Part shown: in pieces, positions 22,309 to 35,600 of the stretch
Numbering within the stretch: the stretch's first letter is position 1
How the letters are laid out: each line of letters begins with the position of its first letter
NCBI RefSeq assembly: GCF_964204645.1
Contig: NC_134034.1
Coordinates: 1,706,072 to 1,770,071 of the forward strand
Reading direction: 5' to 3'
Source: Tubulanus polymorphus
Taxonomy: Eukaryota > Nemertea > Palaeonemertea > Tubulaniformes > Tubulanidae
DNA length: 64,000 nt
The notes under the pieces: model-generated
Seen by the model: only the letters and a program-made list of their open reading frames with translations
The model's database searches: none
What the model was told of the DNA's origin: nothing
Position numbers and translations under genes: made by a program

Positions 22309-25300
22309 CTGCGGAGAGAGAATTGAAAGATAATATTCGGAAGAACAATATTCTACAAGTAGAGCAGTTTAATTAACTTTAACCTGTATGGGCTGGTTTC
22401 AAAGGTCACTTTTAACTTGAAAGTGTATGGGATAGATTTATAGACCAGTTCTAATATGAACCCTGCAGGGGCTGGTTTTATAGACCAGTTTTAACTTGAA
22501 GCCTGCAGGGACTGGTTTTATAGACCAGTTCTAATATGAACCCTGCAGGGGCTGGTTTTATAGACCAGTTCTAATGTGAACCCTGCAGGGGCTGGTTTTA
22601 TAGACCAGTTTTAACTTGAAGCCTGCAGGGGCTGGTTTTATAGACCAGTTCTAATGTGAACCCTGCAGGGACTGGTTTTATAGACCAGTTTTAACTTGAA
22701 CCCTGCAGGGACTGGTTTTATAGACCAGTTCTAATGTGAACCCTGCAGGGGCTTGTTTTGTAGACCAGTTCTAATGTGAACCCTGCAGGGGCTGGTTTTA
22801 TAGACCAGTTTCAACTTGAACCTTGCAGGGACTGGTTTTATAGACCAGTTTTAACTTGAACCTTGCAGGGACTGGTTTTTATAGAACAGCTTTAACTTGA
22901 ACCCTGCAGGGGCTGGTTTTATAGACCAGTATTAACTTGAACCCTGCAGGGGCTGGTTTTATAGACCAGTTTTAACTTGAACCTTGCAGGGACTGGTTTT
23001 TATAGAACAGCTTTACCTGGCACCTTCGAATAACTTGCATCGAATTTTTAGCTCAATGTTTCATGTTCAATAAAATCATCCCTAGATTTTTCAACTTACA
23101 ATCCCAATCTTTTCAATTGCTTTCAATCTACTGACTAATCCATTAAAACAAATTCATCGTAAAATTCAGTCCTATTTAGAAAGTGACAGTAAAAAGGAGG
23201 GCTCCGATTAAATGGTGGCTCACCTCGACACTCTGCATCCGAGCGTCGTGGTCGGGAACCATCGCTTGTATATTCGCTAATATCGCGTTTTTATCCTCCT
23301 GTTTCGGCGATGCGTTCGTGTGAAAATTCGGAGGATTCGGAACCTGATTTTCTTGCACGGTCGACAATCTGAAAACGAACGACAGACGTTAACCAGCCCT
23401 GGTGAGTGAGTATCGAATGACGAAAGCAGCAGCAATGCGCGATGATCTGGACCCAGTTCCTCAGCCGACTGGTCATAGATTACAAACTAATGACTGACAC
23501 TTTTTTCTCATAATTTTCACACAATTTCATGATTTTTCACAGATTTTCATTATTTTTCACAACTTCTTAAGCAGACGTCGTCAATTCGACCCCCAGTAAT
23601 CTATACGGATTTGAAAGCACAAACTTTTGTTACCTTTTTAGAGTATAAAGCGTTCCTGTGAGTTTCTTACATCGACGCAAACAGTTATCAATATGTTCCG
23701 GTTCTTCGCGCAGAAACCTGCAACAAAACCAACAATGATTATAGATAGATACATATCGCTACGACAACCAGTACGGAAAATAGCGATAAGAACTTACGTT
23801 TCCTCCCTGACTACTATTTCCATCTCTCCGGCCATCACCGATTTCATCTCATCCATCAGTTTAGGGAAAGTTCCTGTCAAAATACACACATAGAATATCT
23901 TGAAAATATCTGGATTTAAATTTGACTGGACAGTTAATGGATTACTGTGTTCCTTAGCAGGGATTTGAAACTGATAGCATCATGAGACTCTGTCACAGTA
24001 CAAACCCCTGTCCTAGTAGTCACATCCTCCATCAGCAGGGATTTGAACCTGATGACATCATCATGAGACTCTGTCACAGTACAAACCCCTGTCCTAGTAG
24101 TCACATCCTCCCTCAGCAGAGATTTGAACCTGATGACATCGTGAGACTGTCACAGTACAAACCCCTGTCCTAGTAGACACATCCTCCCTCAGCAGGGATT
24201 TGAACCTGATGACATCGTTAGACTCTGCCATGCTTCTCGTTTACCATTGTATACCTTTACCCACCTTTTAATTCAGCTAATGATCGACTGACTTGACTGA
24301 GAGATAAAGCTAAAGCTTCGATATCATTTGGAATCACGCGACATCTCTTACTGACGACGCCATTCCTTAAATCTTCGACAGCCGACTCTAAATCACTAAA
24401 AATAAAACAATTCATTCATTAAAACTATAAAAATAAAGTCCTGGGGGGTTTGTAGGGAGTTGGGGAAGGGGTGAGGGGGAGTGATATTTACCTGAGTTGA
24501 TGACTGACGCGCTGTGAATCTGACTGATACAGTGTTATACTAGTATTCAGTGTTTGTCTCTGAGCTCGCACTGTGAGCCCGGATGGGGGAGGGGGAGTGT
24601 TGGGGGAGGGGATGAGGGGAGTGATATTTACCTGAGTTGATGACTGACGCGCTGTGAATCTGACTGATACAGTGTTATACTAGTATTCAGTGTTTGTCTC
24701 TGAGCTCGCACTGTGAGCCCGGACGGGGAGGGGGAGTGTTGGGGGAGGGGATGAGGGGAGTGATATTTACCTGAGTTGATGACTGACGCGCTGTGAATCT
24801 GACTGATACAGTGTTATACTAGTATTCAGTGTTTGTCTCTGAGCTCGCACTGGTTGATCATTAGCACCGGGAACGGCTCCTATAATTCTCTACAAACAAA
24901 CAAAAACAAATACTATTTGAGACTGGAGCGAGATGAAAGGTTGTGAAGAAGGAGAGGTTTGGGGAGGAGTGTGGACAGAGAATTCACCGGGAATTGAGTG
25001 AGGTTTGAGCAGTGATTAGGTTAAGAGAAGCAGTAAGAGGTTTGAGGGATGATTTGGGAGGCAAATGAGTTTAGGAGGGAGGCAAGGAGGTTAGGTAAGG
25101 AGGTAAGTGATATTTGAGGCCGGAGCAGTGAAGGCAGAGAGAGTTTGGGGAGAGGAGAGAAGAGGGAGGCGCAAAGAAGAGTTTGGGGAGAGGAGGAGGT
25201 GAGAGGAGAGGAGGGACAAGTTGTGAAGGAGGGAGGGAGGGAGGAGTGTGAACCGAGGAGCAAGAAAGAATTTAGAGAGGTTTGAGCAGGGATAAGATTA

Positions 25301-28300
25301 GAGGTAGTAAAAGCTTTGGGGCAGAATTAGGAGGTTAATGAGGGAGGTAGAGTTTAAAAGGAGGTTATAGCGAGGGAGGTTATTGATTACCTGTAACTCT
25401 TTGCCGGTCTCGTAAATCATGTCTCTCATAGTTTCCGAAGCTGCCAGCTGCTCTCGTCGAAGCTGTTTCACCTCGGAGCTCAGCTCGCGAGCTTTCGAAC
25501 GCAACGACTGCAACGACTTCTGCGCGTCGGAGTTCAATATCGTCGGAGTCGGAGTTTGAGTCGGAGTCGACGACGACACGTCGGATAAACCTACAATAAT
25601 CGACAACACGCTCCGTCAGGATTGTGGAATGGAACTGTGGATCAGTTCCGCAGACGAGGGTGGAAATTGTTGACCCAGTTCCACAGTGAGTCAGTCTTGA
25701 TATCCACGACAGTAGATGTAGTGTGTACCGATAACTGGGTCATTGTGGAACAGGACCCCCCAAAATCAACCTTAGACAATAGTGAAGCTAGGGGCGGATC
25801 GTGGGGTCTTACAACGTTTCTGTAAAACAAGTGCCCAATTTTGTTGAAATGGGCAAAAATACGAAATTCTGGACGAAGTGTCTAAAGGGGGCACTGCCAG
25901 AATGCCTTTGGATTCATCTCAAAGCTGGGCGCTGAATCAGTGGGATAGAATTGACTGTAACTTAGGCTAATAACCATCACCCCTAAACCTGACCCCATTA
26001 ACAATGTGAATTCAACGATGAGAGAAATGTAACTAGTCAAATTACAGTTTCACTCAGTGGAATACTACGGATCTTTAGTTACAAATCTAACCGCTAGGTG
26101 GTGTTCATCAGCAGACGGTTATTATTACAGTTTTTCTCCGATAGATGGCGTTCTAACCGATATGCAATAGCAGACTATATCGAGAAGCAGTCACTCGAAA
26201 ACATTCAAAGCAAAATCCACTCACCACACATTGCATACAGTCACAAACAATGTTTAAACATTAGTCCTCTAAAACCGATCCCAACACCTTTAGTTAGAGA
26301 AAGGGGGCCAGGCGGGGCCTGAACAGAAAGGGGATCAGGGCCAAGCCTAGCAGCTACTCAACTGAAGAGGTTCAATACCCAAGCTCGATATCTTATACCC
26401 CCGCAGCAGCGGAGTCCGATCTGAACTACCGAAATACAAGAACAAAATTTACAAATAGGGAACCGCACACCAGCTATCCCACCAGATGGCGTCGTAAGCA
26501 CTCAGTCATAATTGATGAAAAACCTTTGAACTGAATTCCTAGGCTGCAGAATCCATACATTATCACAGGGCCATAATTGATTCATTTAAGAGAAAATTTC
26601 ATTCGATTTGAATTGGATCCTTATGGGATCCTCACTTGCCATAAGTGGAATCATTGATTGCCAGTTCCCCTTTGTTTACAGAATTTCAAAGTTTAGCCGG
26701 CTAACATGCTGAGATCCCCTACGCTATGATACTGATGCAGGTAGGGGGTTAGAGAGAGAGACAGAGAGAGTGAGTGAGTTATTTCTATCACCTCGCGGTA
26801 AATTATGCCCAATACAGACAATCACACACATGTCTAAAACACTGCCAAAATGAACCCAGTTTCCACAGCTGCGGAATTATTCATCCACAACCGTGGAACC
26901 GAGCTCCTGAAGCCGAACTGTACGTAAATAATAATAACAGCCTGTAACATGTAAATATATCGACATGTGCATGTATATCTAACATGTACATGTACCATTA
27001 CAGGTGACATGAAGCTTAGAAACTTTAACATGTGCATGTCACATGAGGCACATGACATGTAACATGTGCATACACATGTAGCTTAGTAACGTAACATGTA
27101 CTGTGTGAAGCTTTACACACGTTCGTGTGACTCTTTTCGTAAGAAGTTTCGCTGGGAAAACATGTAAATGTTTCAGTAAAACATGTACATGTGCCTGTAA
27201 CATGTAGATGTTTTAGACATGTACATGTTGTTAGATGATAATACCTGGTTTTAACGAGGCGGGAGGAAGACATTGTCTCTCCTTACGGTCAACTGTAAAC
27301 ACAACAAATATATCAAATAATCACCTCTCAATGTAAGACAGAGAGAGAGGTATAGATAGAGAGAGAGAGAGGTTGGGAGAGGTTGGGAGAGGTACTTACT
27401 GCCGGTTGTTTGTATCGACGATGAGTCGGATATAATACTATTACGACTAACGGTACTAGCTCTGTCCGAATCCTGTATCACCACTGATTGTTGAACCCAC
27501 GCGGTCAGCGACGCTAATTGTGCTTCCATTTTAGCCATTCTATCCCTGAAACATACGATTGAACATATCATCTTAACGGCGCTACCGTTTATCAAACCTA
27601 TTAGACTTTATCCCTAGTAGTAGCACGCACAAGTGCTTATCAAAGCCTAAGATCCCGACAGATGGTTTAAAGCTATCAGTCTTTCACCAGTCTCTCATCA
27701 ATGCACAGTTCATGATACACCAATTGAAGCTGATTGGGTTGATGGTAAACTGCTAATAATACCCTGAGTGGCACTCAGCGGTTTGAAGGTAGCCTGCCCT
27801 GAGTGGCACTCAGCGGAATTAAAGGTAGCCTGCCCTGAGTGGCACTCAGCGGAATTAAAGGTAGCCTGCCCTGAGTGGCACTCAGCGGATTGAAGGTAGC
27901 CTGCCCTGATTGATGGAGCTCAGTGGATTGAAGGTAACCTGCCCTGATTGATGGAGCTCAGCGGATTGAAGGTAGCCTGCCCTGAGTGGCACTCAGCGGT
28001 TTGAAGGTAGCCTGCCCTGAGTGGCACTCAGCGGTTTGAAGGTAGCCTGCCCTGATTGATGGAGCTCAGCGGATTGAAGGTAGCCTGCCCTGAGTGGCAC
28101 TCAGTGGATTGAAGGTAGGCCGCCCTGATTGATGGAGCTCAGCGGATTGAAGCTAGCCTGCCCTGAGTGGCACTCAGCGGTTTGAAGGTAGCCTGCCCTG
28201 AGTGGCACTCAGCCAGCCCTGATTGATGGAGCTCAGCGGATTGAAGGTAGCCTGCCTGATTGATGGAGCTCAGCGGATTGAAGGTAGCCTGCCCTGATTG

Positions 28301-29560
28301 ATGGAGCTCAGCGGATTGAAGGATGAATACTCACGTAGACTGTCCGTTTCGCGGAGTTGAGCTGCCTGAGTTTGCGCCGCTGTTCTGTTGATTGTCTGCT
28401 ATTATCTGCGAGTGATAACTGTTACTGTGCGGTATTAGGTGTTCGTGTAACGAACCGGTGCTGCCCCCTGCCGTATTAGGAACGCATGGCACCGAGTGAC
28501 GATGGTTCATCAGAACCCCGCCGCTGTTTACACGTTCTAGATAAAATAAACAAAAATATTCATGCATAATAGTACCAGTAAGGGCCACCAGGGGCAGAGA
28601 TAGTCTAAGGGCAAAGAAAATCTAGGGGCACCACCAATAACTACAAGGGGAACACTAGGGCCGATAGAAATGTTTAAGGGTTCCACAAACATGAGGCATG
28701 AACTTCGTACGTGGGAGCATACAATTCAATTAATTTTAATGACCACTAGGGGGAGTTACATCCCCTTCAAATTTTGAGGAAGCTTCCGGACCACTTTCAT
28801 ATCCCAATTACTGGAGACTTCTCCATCAATCGGTACAGTTTATCTCGGTAAAATCATTAATTCGGTGGTTTCGTGAACAAATTCTTATCCTTTACATTAC
28901 CTAAACTTAATTCCTATTCCTAATTTAGCACCCTCCCTAAAAAATCCCAACTGTATCCATTTAGGCAAAGTTTACTGTACAACTAAAAACTAGACAAATA
29001 CTTTTAATTCCCTTTTAAGAGTTTTATTTCAAATTTAAAGGATTTTCGGGCAAACACTCGAACACCTTTCAAAGCATTTTCCATTTAGAAGTTTTTTAGG
29101 AATCAAAGAGTCGTAGGGACTATGTTACAAGACTTAACTCCCGTTTAAGGACCCACTGGACTTGTACGATGATATAAGTCAGTATAGGGGGAGACACTGA
29201 TGAATTACGTACCTCTCGAGGAAGACCGGGAACCGGATCGTTGAGGTGACTGCGGTAATGATGACGGTTGTTGTCTATAGGGGGAGCCGCAAGGACTCGG
29301 TCGATGTTGCGGTAGCGGAGAATGTCCATTCTGATAGTGTGGAGGGTAGTGCTGAGGTGAATGTGGACTTCGAGGCTGAAAATAAACAACGGAATTTTAA
29401 CAGAATACGTAGCAATGAATGGCGGAATACAGAATAACAATAATAATGTTAATAATAATAATAATAATAAAATAATAATGATAATAATAATAATAATAAG
29501 TCTTAAATAGCGCTAATTTAGCTCATGAAAAACCTTAATCATATTTCTAGAAATAGATGT

Positions 29561-29602
<42 letters not shown>

Positions 29603-29612
29603 TAATAATAAT

Positions 29613-29662
<50 letters not shown>

Positions 29663-32600
29663 TAATAATAATAAATGTCTTAAATAGCGCTAATCCAGCT
29701 CATGAAAACCCGCTCAGAGCGCTTAACATAAAAGCCTCATTAAAGAGGAAATGTTTAAGCTGCCTCCTGAAGATCTCCAAAGATGGTATAGACCGGAGGA
29801 ATAGAGGAAGCAAACATTTTGAGACCAATATGAATGATTTAGCAACCTTATAGATCAAAGAGTCCAACCGTTGAGACATTCTAAACGGTGTTTAAACCTG
29901 TACCTTAAATACCTAGGTATAAACGTATTTCGCAATATAATTCAGGAGCAGATCGAGTATCTGATTCAGGGAGGGGTGCATTCCCGAAATAGGGCATATC
30001 CCTCATTGAAAGCGCACCTGATCATCGGAAAACATATTACCTTATTTTATGAAATTAAAGAGAACGTGTTTATATGAATTGAAACTTTGTATGCATCGGT
30101 TGATAATTTTCATTTTCCCTCAGAATTTCAGGGCAACTTGACTCTTCAGGGATGCACACCCTGCACTTCCCCTCCGGTCTGCCATCGCTGATAGCTCTTC
30201 CCCCTATTGGTGAAGTTTCTAACTAACCTCATGCATATAAACCTGCTGTGGACTAGCTAGACTGGAGGTATAGCTCGACGACTTGGATGGTGGTTGATTT
30301 AAACTCTGACAGCTGTTCGTTAACGGATTGCCGAATTGATCCAATTCTTGTATCTTTAATACTGAACGGTCTTGTATATCTCTGTAATAAACCATCGATA
30401 TCACTCTCCGTCACATGTACATGTTATCCATAACATGTACATGTTAACCATAACATGTACATGTTTCTAACACATTTATACGAAAATGTACACATTGCCT
30501 TCATGTTTCAATCACATGAAGTTGCGCACACGTTTCTTGTAAAGTTGTAAATGTTTTCCACAAATTTAAATGCTCCCAATTCAATATCTCAATGCGATAG
30601 TAGAAACATGTAGATATGATAGAAACATGTAAATGAACATGTACATGTGACAGAAACATGTATAGGAATAATAATAAATGTTTCTATACATGTTTTGGGC
30701 ATTTGGCTAAAATTAAAGTAATTTCAAACACCTTTGAAAGAAGTTTTTAAGGAATCAAGGAATCGTAGGGACCCTGTAAAACATGATTCTATCACATTTA
30801 ACCCTTTCAGAGCTGACTAATTAATACCCTATAGCGCTGGAGATAATTTGAAAATTTTAAGAAATTCCAACCTAGTGTGTTGAATAACGGGAATACCACT
30901 ATAGTGCGTCTACACCGCAGTGCGGTGTATCGTTAGTTACTAGTATTTCACTATGTTTGACAGATGCTGCCATTTTTCAAGAGAGATAACTAATTACATC
31001 AATACACTGCAGTGCGGTGTACTAGCAAAAATCCGTCACTGATTAATGCACCGCACTGCGGTGTAGATGCACTGAAAGGGTTAAGTTACATTGATTGATG
31101 CTTAATAATTATATATAATTAATCTATATATCATTTATTGTCAATAATAATTATATTTCAAGGCGTCTAAATTAAACATTTCACGATAATAAGTAATTAC
31201 TAATTAAATCAATACACCGCAGTGCGGTGGACTAGCAAAATCCTTCACCGATTTATACACCGCACTGCGGTGTAGACGCACTGAAAGGGTTAAGTATCAC
31301 ATCTAAAATTAAACACGAATTGTGACGCTCAGAATACCGAGCAGCGTTCTCTACGTACCTGACGTGTTCCAGTTCGTAGTAAACGTTGCGTCGTTCGTCC
31401 AGAACGTAGATCTTAACGCGCGGAGAATCGAAATACTGCAACGTCAGTTTCCTCGAGAACGAACGCACGAACAACGCCTTCACCGTGTCGATGTGCGTGA
31501 TCTCGTTCGGCAGTATCGCGCGTTTCGTTTCATCTCGAAATATCAGAAACACGACCCCTTTAGAGAAAATAAACGAAACAATTATCGCAAACGTTATTTC
31601 GGTTTCTCCGATGAAGTTTAGCCGAAATTTCGCGAAAGCGTCAACTGCCGGTTAACTGTTTGTTAACTCCAAATACTGAGATTGTTATCAGCGTGGACCA
31701 GTCACGTTATGAAGCCGGGTATCATTGCCCCTGACTCGGGATCCACACCTTCTGATTCAGCTTGATTTCGGTAGCCGGATTCGGACCGCAGCGCTCTCTA
31801 AATAGAATTCCGGTAGCTGACTGAACAGATGCAGTTTCCGTATACGAGCACATGTGGTTTAAATCCGGTAGCTGAGTCTAGACAGCTGCATTCTCCTAGG
31901 TTAAAATTCAGTAGCTGAATGAACAGGTGCAGTCTCCGTATACGAGCGCATGTAGGCAGTAGACACACACACACAGGTGCAGTAGCTGAATTAAACAGGC
32001 TTTAGTCCAGTAGCTGCGTAGATCTAGACAGGTGTAGTTTCAGTGTACATGTACAAGCAGGCTATCATCCGGTAGCTGCATAGAGACAGGTGCAGTCACT
32101 AGCAGGCTATTATCCGCTAGCTGCATGTGCAGTCACAAACAGGCTGAAATCCAGTAGCTGCGTATAGACAGGTGCACTAGCTTAAATCCAGCAGACAAAA
32201 TGCCGTAGCTGTCATGTAGACAGACAGATGCGATGGCTGAGACAGCGTACACGTTAAATTGCAGGTACGAACGTATTACGCGGACAGACAGACAGACAGA
32301 CAGACAGACAGAACTCAGACTAGTGATACTCTGCTCTACACGACAACGACGACAATATCAACGACCGAGTGAGAGAGTGAGAGAGAGAGTGAGAGCAAGC
32401 CCTCTCTCTCTCTCACTCTCTCTCTCTCACACTCTCTCTCTCAGCAGACACTCACAGTGTCTAACACGATTGACTTGAGAGAGAAATCGTTCATACAGTG
32501 ATTGATGAGTTTAAACACAGTCTCACACTCACTCTCTCATATCAGACATCGATCCATGCAAATTATCAAACATCCACAGATACTCATACTGGATACTGAT

Positions 32601-35600
32601 ACATCGCATACTGATACATCGCATACTGATACATCGCATACTGATACATCGCATACTGATATATCGCATACTGATATCTCTGATACTCATACTGGATACT
32701 GATACATCGCATACTGATACATCGCATACTGATACATCGCATACTGATACATCGCATACTGATACATCGCATACTGATATATCTGATACTCATACTGGAT
32801 ACTGATACATCGCATACTGATACATCGCATACTGATACATCGCATACTGATACATCGCATACTGATACATCGCATACTGATACATCGCATACTGATATAT
32901 CTGATACTCATACTGGATACTGATACATCGCATACTGATATATCTGATACTCATACTGGATACTGATATATAGCATACTGATATATCTGATACTGGATAG
33001 TGATACATCTGATACTGATACTGATACATACTAGACTCTTAAAACAGTGCAATGACACAGCACATACAACAGTGTGTCTGAGGCTCTCATCCGGTAGCAA
33101 TACCACAATACAGTGGCACACTATACCACAACTTCACAGGGTGCACCGCGTCTGGTGGAATGGTACAATCATCATACCATGTATGATAGTATTGGTACTA
33201 TAGAGTGGTATACTACATCATAATGTGCCTACTATCAGGCTGTAACATGCTTTAGCAACAACCCACTGGACGCAATCGTAACCTTGCCAAACTTATCATT
33301 TTATATCGATATATCAGATATCAATATCGTGTAATTGATACATCAAGTATCGATATCTTATATTGATATATCAATATCATTTCTCTGATAGTTCAATAAC
33401 GACGAATGAAATGGAATATGCCGGTAGTTATAACGCACATCTATTCTAACCCAGACTATTTCACCATCTATCTCGCACCGGAGTTGAACCGTTAGACTTA
33501 ATTCAATAATAGGACTGACATGAGCTCAGTCTCACGGGGAACCTCTGTCACTGCTGCGGTAATAGAGTATTCAATATGTGGCAGGTGAGGATCCGCCAGG
33601 TGTCGCTAATGAGCAGTAGGACATCAAATACTGCAGCAATAGAGGATTCCACTTGTGGCAAGTGAGGATCCACCAGGTGTCACTAGTGAGCAGTAGGATA
33701 TCAACTACTGCGACAATAGAGGATTCCACTTGTGGCAAGTAAGGATCCACCAGGTGTCACTAGTGAGCAGTAGGATATCAACTACTGCGACAATAGAGGA
33801 TTCCACTTGTGGCAAGTAAGGATCCACCAGGTGTCACTAGTGAGCAGTAGGATATCAACTACTGCGACAATAGAGGATTCCACTTGTGGCAAGTGAGGAT
33901 CAACCAGGTGTCGCTAGTGTGCAGAAGGACATCAAATACTGCCGAAATGGATCCCCCAGGTGTCATTAATGAGCAGTAGGACATCAACTACCGTGGCAAT
34001 AGAGGATTCCATATCTTGTGGCAAGTGAGGATCCACCAGGTGTCGCTAGTAGTGTTCAAGTTACGCTCAATTTCTTCTACATTTGTTAGAAATAGAATAA
34101 TTTTTTGAAAACTCCACCAATCACTGAGCAAAAATAATGAATTTGATGAGCGTTTGGTGACGGGTCCTATAATAATGTGTGGATTCCGGAGCCTAAAAAT
34201 TCAGTTCAAACAATGACCTAATTTTGACTCGTCGCGATTGTCGCGCCATCTGGTGGGATAGCTGGCGTTACTTACCGAGCGGTTTCTCGTTGGTTCTCGA
34301 CGTCGTTCGAACTACCGGTAAAGTCGAGCGTTCTTTACCGCCGCGAATGAATCCGGCTTCCCTGGCGGCGTCGTCCATATCGTCTTCATACCGGTCGTAC
34401 TGCATGCACTCTCCAGCTGCTCCGGTAGTTCCCGTACCATCAACGCGTGAACTCGCTGTAGCAGGTTTCACCTAAAAAAAAAAAACAAACGTTTCATCGA
34501 TTATTAAATCTCTACGGCGGCCCGGTTCATAGTCGTGACTTCAGACAACAGTTCGTCCTCAATCTTGAGACCAGTCTTAAGTTGTTAGATTGGCTATAAA
34601 ACTAAAAAGAGCTTAAACTGGTCTTAAGTTGTTAGACTGGTCTTAAGTTGTTAGATTGCCTATAAAACCAAAATGAGCTTAGACTGGTCTTAAGTTGTTA
34701 GATAGGCTATGAAACTAGAAGGAGCTTAGACTAGACTTAAGTTGGTAGATTGATTATAGAACCTAAATGAGCTTAGACTGGTCTTTGGCTGTTAGATCAG
34801 TTATAGAACTTAAATGAGCTTAGACTGGTCTTAAGTTGTTAGATTGGCTATAAAACTAAAAAGAGCTTAGACTGGTCTTAAGTTGTTAGATTGGCTATAG
34901 AACCAAAATGAGCTTAGACTGGTCTTAAGTTGTTAGATTGGCTATAGAACTAAAATAAGTTTAGACTGGTATCAAATCTAAGTCATCACTTAACCATTCC
35001 AGGACAGTTAAAAGAAGAACTCACGAGCTACAAACCCGATTAACCCTTTCATATCTACTAACAACATTTACCTGATGGTAGATAGACTCCGTCTGCCCCA
35101 TTTAGGTAGCTTTGTTTCGCCGGTACTAAAACACCAGGCGGCGTGCCCAGCTCGGTAAAGTTAAAACCGGCTTAGAGTAAAAAGGGGCCCTTCGATCCTA
35201 ACATCTTTGATACATTCATTCAGTGGCCCCGGGGCTGGGTTTTATAGATAGATATCAATTAACCGAACCCTCGGGCCATGTTTCGCGAAACTAATTAAGA
35301 TGATTGAATCAGGGAATAAGAATTAAGTAATCATAATTCTATTTTGCCGCAAACGCGACCCGCGTGTACCCATCATTATAATCCATTCCGAAGAAAAAAC
35401 TAATCATTTTTCTAATAATCCTAAGAGATTCGGAAGTTCTGAAAGTCTCGATGTCGCTGATGAGTTTTCGCACTCGAACGGTCGCGAGAATTCGATATAC
35501 GTCATAATCATCGGTTAAACCGCGTCGCACGTCTAGACGCGGAATTAAAAATCCCTTGATGGCCGGAAACAATCCACCGATCAATTATCCCCTCACGTTT

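Noticed and set aside
29557-29853. Asn/Ile-rich frame
   Set aside because: Reads through a TAA microsatellite and a dispersed element.
32584-33029. Tyr/Ile/Ser/Met/Arg repeat frames
   Set aside because: 15-bp minisatellite within intron 4; the periodicity explains the frames.
32578-34055. CRISPR-like direct repeats
   Set aside because: Units are contiguous or with near-identical spacers, the genome is eukaryotic, and no cas genes are present. These are minisatellites.
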